NCBI GenBank assembly: GCA_017550775.1
Contig: JAFZOA010000446.1
Location: 1 to 6,725, forward strand
DNA from: Ruminiclostridium sp.
GTDB taxonomy: Bacteria > Bacillota_A > Clostridia > Oscillospirales > Ruminococcaceae
Direction: 5' to 3'
Length of the DNA: 6,725 nt
Part shown: positions 1 to 4,948 of the stretch, piece after piece
Numbering within the stretch: the stretch's first letter is position 1
Layout: every line of letters starts with the position of its first letter
Translations under genes and position numbers: made by a program
Notes under the pieces: generated by a model
Databases searched by the model: none
The model's input: only the letters and a program-made list of their open reading frames with translations
What the model was told of the DNA's origin: nothing

Positions 1-278
1 ACTCGCCCCCTTGACCCCTCGGCAGGCTGAGCCTGCACGCATTCCGTATGTTACTTATCTGCAATGGACTGGCTATCTGCCTCGAAGTTCGGAGTTTTTC
101 AACAAGACTATTCAAGTTCCGTGATGCGGCATGGGTTCATGCGTCTATGATATTGCTGCGCAAATCCGCCGGCTCGGAGGTCCATCGGTGACCGTTTGTA
201 TGCGCGCGTTCTGCGCGCTTTTGACGGTCACCTCACTGCATCGTGCAGTGGGGCAGAGCCCCAGGTCTCTGTAATCTG
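1..278. other. Noncoding, hairpin-rich intergenic region
   Basis: I see no convincing gene here. The stretch contains several perfect short inverted repeats: 22-36 (6-bp stem, TGA loop), 129-142 (5-bp stem, GGTT loop), 187-232 (9-bp outer stem GGTGACCGT/ACGGTCACC enclosing a 6-bp GCGCGC stem), 234-250 (7-bp stem, TCG loop) and 250-262 (GGGGC-AGA-GCCCC). A frame open from the left edge runs from 2 to 124 (40 codons, then TGA), but its third positions lack the strong G/C bias of the genes in this window. It may be the end of a gene or chance. The density of compact hairpins suggests a dispersed intergenic repeat or a structured RNA; that is inference. Confidence 0.5.
187..232. repeat. Nested inverted repeat (long hairpin)
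   Basis: GGTGACCGT (187-195) pairs perfectly with ACGGTCACC (224-232). Inside it, GCGCGC (202-207) pairs with GCGCGC (213-218) around a 5-nt loop. No T-run follows on either strand, so it does not look like a simple terminator. Two further hairpins (234-250 and 250-262) follow directly, which suggests a composite repetitive element. Confidence 0.6.
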
Positions 279-279
279 A

Positions 280-314
280 AACGAGCCGCTTTCCGATACG
301 GAAAGCGGCTCGTT
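280..314 (-). terminator. Hairpin terminator of the paaK-ACT operon
   Basis: Perfect inverted repeat with a 16-bp stem (280-295 with 299-314) and a 3-nt loop. It starts 14 nt past the stop codon of the minus-strand ACT gene. Read on the minus strand, the stem ends in CTCGTTTCAGA, so the U-tract is short. The position and stem length make it the natural end of the operon, and it may also block transcription entering from the left. Confidence 0.75.
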
Positions 315-328
315 GCTGTATATTTCAC

Positions 329-763
329 TCAGATGTTGGCGATCTCCTGTTCCGAAAGGAGCTTGCAGCCCGCTTCGTTGAGCGCCGTTTCCGCAGCTTC
401 GTTGTTATCCACGCGAAGGATAAGGCACGCCATGCCCTTTTCCGCGTTGATGAACGCCGCGTACATATACTCCACGCTGATGTTCTCGTTGTAGAGTATC
501 TTCATTATGGAAGCCATGCTTCCGGGCTTGTCGTCGGCTATTACCGCCATAACATTCGCCGCAGAGGCTATGAAGTTCTTCTCCTTGAGCACTGCCACAG
601 CCTTGTCGGTGTCATTGACGATTATACGCATGATACCGAAGTCCTTGGTGTCGGCAATGGATACCGCGCGGATATTGATACCCGCCTCGGCGAGAGCTTC
701 GGTGACCGCACAGAGTCTTCCGGGTCTGTTTTCCACGAATACTGATAACTGCTTGACTGTCAT
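329..763 (-). CDS. Tandem ACT-domain regulatory protein
   Basis: Small cytoplasmic protein of 144 residues made almost entirely of two ACT ligand-binding domains: one at about 2-68 (QLSVFVENRPGRL, then a helix and AGINIRAVSI) and one at about 70-137 (VMAVIADDKPGSM, then NENISVEYMYA). The N-R-P-G and D-K-P-G turns match the ACT loop where amino acids usually bind. There is no catalytic or DNA-binding domain, so a ligand-sensing or allosteric role is likely. It starts at ATG 763 with GGGAGGA 8 nt upstream, and lies 15 nt after the paaK stop, so the two are co-transcribed. Stand-alone double-ACT proteins next to paaK are common in anaerobic clostridia and archaea. An aromatic amino acid or arylacetate ligand is plausible from context but is not shown by the sequence. 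The last gene before the terminator at 280-314. Confidence 0.92.
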   Translation of the reverse strand: MTVKQLSVFVENRPGRLCAVTEALAEAGINIRAVSIADTKDFGIMRIIVNDTDKAVAVLKEKNFIASAANVMAVIADDKPGSMASIMKILYNENISVEYMYAAFINAEKGMACLILRVDNNEAAETALNEAGCKLLSEQEIANI

Positions 764-778
764 TTTGAATTCCTCCCA

Positions 779-2089
779 TTATACAAGCTTACGCCTGTCT
801 ATAACACGCACTGCCTTGCCCTCGGAACGCGGTATGCTCTTGGGCTCAACGAGCGTGATCTTTGCCTTGATGCCGAGTATCTGCTGGATATCCGCGCCGA
901 GCTTCTTTTCGAGCGTGGAGATATCCTTGACAGTATCGCTGAACATATCGTCGGACAGCTCTACCTTGATCTCGAACGTATCGGTCGTGCCTATGCGGTC
1001 AACGATGATCTGATAGTTCGGGGTAGCCTTGAAGTCCTTGATGAGCACGGTCTCGATCTGCGACGGGAATACGTTGACACCCTTGATGATGAGCATATCG
1101 TCGCTTCTTCCCATGGGCTTTGTCATCTTCACGAGAGTTCTTCCGCAGGAGCACTTCTTTCTCGAAAGCACGCATATATCTCGCGTTCTGTATCTGAGAA
1201 GCGGGAAGGCTTCCTTTGTGATGCTTGTGAAAACGAGCTCACCCTTTGAGCCCTCGGGAAGCACCTCTCCGGTGTCGGGATCTATGATCTCGGCAATGAA
1301 GTGATCCTCGTTTATGTGCATACCGGACTGCTCCTCGCACTCGAACGCAACGCCGGGGCCGCTTGTCTCGGTAAGTCCGTAGATATCGTAAGCCTTGATG
1401 CCGAGTGACTTTTCGATCTGCTGACGCATTTCCTCGGTCCACGGCTCCGCGCCGAAGATACCCGCTTTGAGCTTGATGTCGTCCGGGGTATATCCCATTT
1501 CATGCAGAGTTTCTCCGATGTACGCGGCATACGACGGTGTGCAGCAGAGGATAGTCGAACCGAGATCCATCATGAACTGTATCTGACGCTCGGTATTGCC
1601 GGAGGACATCGGGAGAGTGAGACAGCCCACCTTGTGGGAGCCGCCGTTGAGTCCGGGACCGCCGGTGAACAGGCCGTAGCCGTAAGCTACCTGACATACA
1701 TCGTCCTTTGTACCGCCCGCAGCGGTGATAGCTCTCGCGACGCAGTTCTCCCAGAGATCAACGTCGTTCTGGGTATAGAACGATACAACGCGCTTGCCGG
1801 TAGTGCCGCTTGTGGACTGGATCCTCACGCAGTCGGAAAGAGGTGCCGCGAGAAGTCCGTAGGGGTAGGAATCGCGAAGATCGGCTTTGCTGAGGAACGG
1901 GAGCTTATGAAGGTCGTCGATGCCCTTGATATCGTCCGGAGTAACGCCCTTTTCTTCCATTTTCTTCCGGTAGTAAGGAACGTTGTCCCATACGTGCTTT
2001 ACCTGCTTTACAAGGCGTTCGCTCTGCAGCTTACGCATCTCGGAAAGCTCCATTGTCTCGATCTTTTCGTCCCAATAATTTGTTGCCAT
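779..2089 (-). CDS. paaK: Phenylacetate-CoA ligase
   Basis: Adenylate-forming enzyme of the ANL superfamily that converts phenylacetate or a related arylacetate, ATP and CoA to the arylacetyl-CoA, AMP and pyrophosphate in the cytoplasm. The 436 residues match the usual PaaK length. Visible motifs are the phosphate-binding SGTTGK loop (94-99), YGLTE (237-241), the TRD motif (302-304), GRSDDML at the domain hinge (327-333) and a C-terminal lid with SEGK, whose Lys425 is the candidate catalytic lysine. CxCGR at 313-317 is typical of the family. ATG 2089 follows AAGGAGG (2101-2107) with an 11-nt spacer, slightly long. It is the first gene of the operon with the ACT protein. In gut anaerobes this enzyme often works with indolepyruvate/phenylpyruvate:ferredoxin oxidoreductase to make or recycle aromatic amino acids from arylacetates. 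Those genes are not in this window, so the pathway direction is uncertain. No aerobic paaABCDE ring-epoxidase genes are seen. Confidence 0.96.
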   Translation of the reverse strand: MATNYWDEKIETMELSEMRKLQSERLVKQVKHVWDNVPYYRKKMEEKGVTPDDIKGIDDLHKLPFLSKADLRDSYPYGLLAAPLSDCVRIQSTSGTTGKRVVSFYTQNDVDLWENCVARAITAAGGTKDDVCQVAYGYGLFTGGPGLNGGSHKVGCLTLPMSSGNTERQIQFMMDLGSTILCCTPSYAAYIGETLHEMGYTPDDIKLKAGIFGAEPWTEEMRQQIEKSLGIKAYDIYGLTETSGPGVAFECEEQSGMHINEDHFIAEIIDPDTGEVLPEGSKGELVFTSITKEAFPLLRYRTRDICVLSRKKCSCGRTLVKMTKPMGRSDDMLIIKGVNVFPSQIETVLIKDFKATPNYQIIVDRIGTTDTFEIKVELSDDMFSDTVKDISTLEKKLGADIQQILGIKAKITLVEPKSIPRSEGKAVRVIDRRKLV

Positions 2090-2176
2090 TGGATTATAAA
2101 CCTCCTTGATATTTTCGCCGCACCGACTTTAGTATTATATCTGTCTCAACGCCACCGGCCGCTGACTTATATAGTC

Positions 2177-2205
2177 ATTATACCACAAATCAACAATGTC
2201 GTCAA
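2177..2205 (-). promoter_or_regulatory. Sigma-70/SigA promoter of paaK
   Basis: On the minus strand, TTGACG (2205-2200), a 17-bp spacer and TATAAT (2182-2177), preceded by TGG as in extended -10 elements. Nearly consensus. The predicted start near 2170 leaves a leader of about 80 nt before the paaK ATG. I recognise no riboswitch in that leader. Confidence 0.88.
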
Positions 2206-2215
2206 GGATTTTCGT

Positions 2216-2249
2216 ATATTATCACAATAAATTTCTCATATTATCACAA
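2216..2249 (-). promoter_or_regulatory. Tandem 12-bp direct repeats upstream of the paaK promoter
   Basis: TTGTGATAATAT (minus-strand reading) occurs twice, at 2227-2216 and 2249-2238, exactly 22 bp apart, or about two helical turns. The nearer copy starts about 10 bp upstream of the paaK -35 box, and the two centre near -52 and -74. Same-face direct repeats at this distance fit sites for an activator, possibly one responding to substrate or redox state. The AT-rich tract could also act as an UP element. The regulator is unknown. Confidence 0.5.
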
Positions 2250-2333
2250 AAGGCCCGTTCCCCGCAAAGAACCTGTGCTTCCGGCGGCGATGACACGGTT
2301 TCCGGCACATCGGTTTTACAGCGAAAATTATTG

Positions 2334-2362
2334 TTGATTTTTGTCGGCGTGTGTGATACAAT
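2334..2362 (+). promoter_or_regulatory. Extended -10 promoter of the TolQ/TolR-like operon
   Basis: TTGATT (2334-2339), a 17-bp spacer and TACAAT (2357-2362), with TGA immediately before the -10 (TGn extension). The predicted start near 2369 gives a very short leader to the GAGGTGAA ribosome binding site at 2372-2379. An in-frame ATG at 2361 overlaps the -10 box and so is not the start codon. This promoter diverges from that of paaK. Confidence 0.8.
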
Positions 2363-2384
2363 GGTATTGAGCGAGGTGAACGGC

Positions 2385-3005
2385 ATGAACATTTTTTCCG
2401 TAATTTTCATGAACTTCTGGGGGTTCGATATCATCATCTTTCTCGCGGCGGCATTCAACGGGTTTGTATTCTACATGGTCAAGCTCTCGTCGGACAGGCT
2501 CAGAGGAATGATGACCCATACCATATATGTCCCGCACTTTCTGCTCACACGCGGCGAGGCGGACAAACAGGTCTCGGAGATGCGGGAGGAGGACGTGCTT
2601 TCGCTGCGCAGCTCCGCGGACAGGTTCTATTCGCTGTTCGTGAACATCACCGGCATATTCCCGCTGCTCGGTATCCTCGGAACGGTGGTATCGCTTCTCG
2701 GGCTGGTCTCGGACATGGAGAACGTCACCGGCAACTTCTACGGCGCGCTCACGTCAACATTCTGGGGACTCATCTTCGCTATCGTGTTCAAGTTCCTTGA
2801 CGGACTTATCTCCCCGGAGATAGAGAGCAACGAGAAGAGCGTGCTCATGTACCTCGAAAACAAGAATGCCGCGGAGACCGCAGCCGGCGCTCCCCGGACG
2901 ATGCCGGACACACCGGTCTCCGATGAAACGGACAAGCCTGCGGAAGACATTGCTGCTGACACAGAACGTGCCGGGGACGGAGAGGACGGCGGATATGAGG
3001 AATAG
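2385..3005 (+). CDS. TolQ/ExbB/MotA-family proton-channel subunit
   Basis: Integral membrane protein of 206 residues. TM1 is at about 12-33. A short cytoplasmic loop (34-82) follows, then TM2 at about 83-107 with the family signature FPLLGILGTVVSLLGL, and TM3 at about 117-140 with ALTSTFWGLIFAI, whose Thr residues match the conserved pore-lining positions. In this family five such subunits surround the two TM helices of a TolR/ExbD/MotB partner and couple ion flow to rotation or force; the next gene encodes such a partner. The 34-82 loop is shorter than in TolQ or ExbB. Residues 160-206 form an Ala/Pro/Asp/Glu-rich acidic tail, unusual for the family. Start ATG 2385 is chosen because GAGGTGAA lies 5 nt upstream and earlier in-frame ATGs fall in or before the promoter. 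The stop overlaps the next start by 11 bp. No tolA, tonB, tolB or pal gene is nearby, so I give no symbol. Confidence 0.88.
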   Translation: MNIFSVIFMNFWGFDIIIFLAAAFNGFVFYMVKLSSDRLRGMMTHTIYVPHFLLTRGEADKQVSEMREEDVLSLRSSADRFYSLFVNITGIFPLLGILGTVVSLLGLVSDMENVTGNFYGALTSTFWGLIFAIVFKFLDGLISPEIESNEKSVLMYLENKNAAETAAGAPRTMPDTPVSDETDKPAEDIAADTERAGDGEDGGYEE

Positions 3006-3564
3006 GGGCATTGCGATAGAGCTTACCGCGCTGCTTGACGTTATCCTCATAATGCTGTTCTGGGTCATGCTCAACATGGAGAACGAGACCGACCGGGTAA
3101 AGACCGAGGCTGCCGAAGCTGTCGCGGAGCAGCAGGAGCGGTTTGACCGGGCATCGGCGGAGCTCGAAAGCGAGCTTGACGCCGTGAAGGAGCAGTACGA
3201 GCGCTTCCTCGACGAGAACGCCGACGATATCGCGGTAGCCAATCAGAAGGCGCTCGACGAGTTCGCGGAGGGGCGGATGTTCACGCTCAATTTAAGCTAT
3301 GACGCGGTAGGAAAGCTCTTCATACTCGACGAAAACGGCGAGATAGCACACACCATGCTGAACTCGGAACAGGAGATCGCGGACAGCATCTCAAAGGTGC
3401 TGGAGGAGTCCGGACTTGACAAGGACGACGTGATACTGTGCGCGTTCGTGTACGACGGAAGCAGGGCGCTGTACCGGGATGTGAACATGGTATCCGCAGC
3501 CGCCGGGGAAGTCGGGAAGGACTATGAAAGGTTCTACTGTACATACATCAACATTTCACGCTGA
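2995..3564 (+). CDS. TolR/ExbD-like subunit with coiled-coil stalk
   Basis: Single-pass membrane protein of 189 residues. The N-terminus has the TolR/ExbD transmembrane signature: IELTALLDVILIMLF matches the family's I-x-x-x-P-L-x-D-V-x-L-x-L-L pattern, with Asp15 at the ion-binding aspartate position (Ala replaces the usual Pro). TM spans about 11-28. Residues 30-95 are charged, helical and very likely coiled coil, an extension that classical ExbD lacks. Residues 96-189 resemble the ExbD outer domain: beta strand (FTLNLSYD), LFILDENGEI, a helix (EQEIADSISKVLEESG), VILCAFVYDGS and a final helix. Cys149 and Cys182 could pair outside the cell. ATG 2995 overlaps the previous stop (TAG 3003-3005) and has GGAGAGG about 9 nt upstream; the in-frame extension upstream to 2866 is Arg/Pro-rich and overlaps the channel gene, so I reject it. 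A MotB identity is less likely: no OmpA-like peptidoglycan-binding domain is visible. Confidence 0.82.
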   Translation: MRNRGIAIELTALLDVILIMLFWVMLNMENETDRVKTEAAEAVAEQQERFDRASAELESELDAVKEQYERFLDENADDIAVANQKALDEFAEGRMFTLNLSYDAVGKLFILDENGEIAHTMLNSEQEIADSISKVLEESGLDKDDVILCAFVYDGSRALYRDVNMVSAAAGEVGKDYERFYCTYINISR

Positions 3565-3578
3565 CAAGGAGAATAACA

Positions 3579-4082
3579 ATGGACAAGAAGCTTGAAAAGG
3601 AAAACACGAGACTCGAAAAGGAAAACTCGACGCTTGAAAAGCAGAACACAAAGCTCGAAAAGCAGAACAGGAAGCTCAAAGGCAAAAACAGAGCGGGCGG
3701 AAAGATCATTCTGTTCCTGCTGCTGATAATTGTCATTCTTGCGGCGGTGATGTTCTTCCTTGACCCGTTCGGGTGGGGGATAGGACCCAATGCGAAGTCG
3801 CAGTCGAGCGGAGGCGCTTCCGCACCCGCCGCGACCACAGCAGCTTCTTCCGCGACCACAGCCGGGACAGAGAAGCCGCAGCCCGTGGTAGATGTTACCG
3901 TTTCCGGCGCAACGCTCCTGATTTCGTCCGAGGAAAAGACGGTGGAAGAAGTGGTAAAGGCCGCAAAAGAAGCCGGGGATGACGTTATCGTCAACATCAC
4001 CGATGACAGCGCCACCGTGAACGCTATGGACGAGCTCCAGAGCGCCCTCAAAAAGGAAAACATCGCGTATTCCATGAAGTGA
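3579..4082 (+). CDS. Single-pass membrane protein with Leu/Asn zipper and ExbD-like outer domain
   Basis: Not a gene I can name. The 167 residues fall into four parts. Residues 1-38 are a basic coiled coil of near-identical heptads with Leu5, 12, 19, 26 and 33 and Asn9, 16, 23, 30 and 37, that is Leu at d and Asn at a. A TM helix at about 43-61 follows. Residues 66-102 are a Ser/Ala/Thr/Pro/Gly linker. Residues 103-167 form a compact domain (VVDVTVSGATLLIS, TVEEVVKAAKEAG, VIVNITDD, then helix MDELQSALKKENIAY) whose strand-helix-strand-helix order resembles the ExbD/TolR periplasmic domain. Positive charges before the TM put the coiled coil in the cytoplasm and the C-terminus outside. ATG 3579 has AAGGAG (3566-3571) 7 nt upstream and lies 14 nt after the previous stop, so it is in the same operon. 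I infer an accessory subunit of the TolQ/TolR-like complex; the ExbD-like fold is a by-eye judgement. Confidence 0.85.
   Translation: MDKKLEKENTRLEKENSTLEKQNTKLEKQNRKLKGKNRAGGKIILFLLLIIVILAAVMFFLDPFGWGIGPNAKSQSSGGASAPAATTAASSATTAGTEKPQPVVDVTVSGATLLISSEEKTVEEVVKAAKEAGDDVIVNITDDSATVNAMDELQSALKKENIAYSMK
3591..3689 (+). repeat. 21-bp tandem coding repeat (heptad repeat)
   Basis: Four full 21-bp units (3591-3611, 3612-3632, 3633-3653, 3654-3674) and a degenerate fifth from 3675 encode the LEKENTR, LEKENST, LEKQNTK, LEKQNRK and LKGKNR heptads. The nucleotide units share CTyGAAAAGsArAAC with scattered changes, suggesting recent internal duplication. Slippage here would add or remove whole heptads without a frameshift, so repeat number may vary between strains. 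Confidence 0.85.
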
Positions 4083-4092
4083 CAGCGGCTCT

Positions 4093-4722
4093 ATGGACAG
4101 AACAGTTTACCTTATAAGACACGGTGAGACCGACATGAACCGCGAGGAGCGCCTTCAGGGTCAGATCGACTCCGAGCTCAATCCCACCGGTATCGCGGAG
4201 GCGCAGTCCGCCGCACGCAGACTTCACGAGGCGGGAATACGCTTCGACAGGATATACACTTCCCCGCTCCGGCGCGCGGCCAGGACCGCCGATATCATAG
4301 CGGAGGGCGGCGCTGTCACGGTCGAGCCGCTCATCACCGAAATGCACTTCGGAAGCTTCGAGGGTATGCCTTACGGAAAGATCGACGGGAAGATGTGGGA
4401 CTTCATTCACGACCCCGAGCACGTTCCCCCGCCCGAGGGCGTCGAGAGCATACAAAGCCTTACCGGAAGAACAGGGAGTTTCCTGCGCCGGATAATCTCC
4501 GACAGCTCAGAAAGCTGTATTCTCGCAGTCACACACGGTATCGCGCTTCGCAGTATGCTGTGGAACCTTTACGGCGAGGACAGCCGCGCGCAGGTGTGGG
4601 GTATGCCGATAGAGAACTGCGTGATCTATACGTTCCGGGTGACGGACGGGAAGGTCACCGGTATCCGCCGCGCGGACGAACTCTCACAAAAGAGTGAAAG
4701 CGATACGAGCGCAGTTTTCTGA
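4093..4722 (+). CDS. Histidine phosphatase superfamily protein (phosphoglycerate mutase-like)
   Basis: Cytoplasmic phosphatase or mutase-fold enzyme of 209 residues using a phosphohistidine intermediate. It has the LIRHGET motif with nucleophile His10 and Arg9, Arg61 in SPLRRAARTADI, acid Glu83 in TEMHFGSFEG, and the second catalytic histidine His148 in AVTHGIALRSML. These residues are intact, so it should be active. The substrate cannot be read from the sequence. Relatives include cobalamin-pathway CobC phosphatases, broad-specificity PhoE-type phosphatases and other small-metabolite phosphatases. The length is close to those families and shorter than glycolytic dPGM (about 230-250 residues), so glycolytic mutase is unlikely. 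ATG 4093 lies 10 nt after the previous stop with only a weak ribosome binding site, which suggests translational coupling with the membrane-protein genes. Whether it acts with that complex is unknown. No terminator is seen after its stop. Confidence 0.93.
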   Translation: MDRTVYLIRHGETDMNREERLQGQIDSELNPTGIAEAQSAARRLHEAGIRFDRIYTSPLRRAARTADIIAEGGAVTVEPLITEMHFGSFEGMPYGKIDGKMWDFIHDPEHVPPPEGVESIQSLTGRTGSFLRRIISDSSESCILAVTHGIALRSMLWNLYGEDSRAQVWGMPIENCVIYTFRVTDGKVTGIRRADELSQKSESDTSAVF

Positions 4723-4760
4723 ACGTACGCAAAGTCACATACACCCCGCCCCGACACGGT

Positions 4761-4778
4761 ATACATTATATAGTGTAT
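4761..4778. promoter_or_regulatory. AT-rich palindrome, possible operator or promoter
   Basis: ATACATTATATAGTGTAT pairs with itself at 8 of 9 positions, the exception being a T/G pair. It is a sharply AT-rich island in GC-rich DNA. It contains -10-like hexamers (TATATA, TATAGT), but no good -35 box sits 16-18 bp upstream. A dimeric repressor site over a weak promoter for the acetyltransferase-kinase operon is plausible; GntR-type factors bind sites of this shape. No regulator gene is adjacent. Confidence 0.4.
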
Positions 4779-4805
4779 GTACTGCGTCGCGGCGGTGAAA
4801 AGGCA

Positions 4806-4907
4806 GATCGGACATCGCGTCCGGTTCCGGAACGGCAGGACGCTGGCTTTGAGCAAACATACGGTATCATACCGGCACCGGACCGCAGCGGCCTTACGCG
4901 GGTAAGG
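4806..4907 (+). other. Hairpin-rich leader before the acetyltransferase gene
   Basis: The 170 nt between the palindrome and the next gene hold several inverted repeats. CGGAC/GTCCG (4809-4813 with 4819-4823) and GCGTCC/GGACGC (4817-4822 with 4838-4843) share bases and cannot form together. CGGTA/TACCG (4862-4866 with 4870-4874) has a 3-nt loop, and CCTTAC/GTAAGG (4892-4897 with 4902-4907) has a GCGG tetraloop. No U-tract follows, so none is a plain terminator. The last ends 25 nt before the ribosome binding site. It could be a structured 5' leader. I do not recognise a known riboswitch class. A frame at 4777-4905 (42 codons, Arg-rich) has no ribosome binding site and is probably chance. Confidence 0.35.
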
Positions 4908-4948
4908 ACGGAGATACCGGATATCACAGAACGAGGAAAGGCGTAAAA

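Noticed and set aside
56..80. TATCTGC occurring twice 18 bp apart, considered as a CRISPR-like or integration repeat
   Set aside because: Only two 7-bp copies, which is within chance expectation, and no associated genes.
64..150. 28-codon frame starting at ATG 64
   Set aside because: No ribosome binding site and no recognisable product; it overlaps another equally weak frame (2-124).
1502..2230. 242-codon open frame on the plus strand opposite paaK
   Set aside because: It is antisense to a well-conserved enzyme and spans the paaK promoter; the frame is a by-product of codon bias.
2196..2384. Upstream extension of the TolQ-like gene to ATG 2196 or ATG 2361
   Set aside because: The extension covers the promoter (2334-2362), has no ribosome binding site, and is unlike the family. 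ATG 2385 has a well-placed GAGGTGAA.
2866..2994. Upstream extension of the TolR-like gene
   Set aside because: It encodes an Arg/Pro-rich stretch out of frame within the TolQ-like gene; family homology begins just after ATG 2995.
2385..3564. Zorya anti-phage system (ZorA/ZorB-like motor pair)
   Set aside because: The channel subunit lacks the long ZorA cytoplasmic tail, the partner lacks an OmpA-like peptidoglycan-binding domain, and no zorC, zorD or zorE effector genes are present.
2385..3564. Flagellar MotA/MotB stator
   Set aside because: The partner's TM signature (IELTALLDV) is TolR/ExbD-like, no OmpA-like domain follows, and there are no flagellar genes nearby.
4777..4905. 42-codon Arg-rich frame in the elaA leader
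   Set aside because: No ribosome binding site precedes it, its ATG lies in the palindrome, and its composition is not protein-like.
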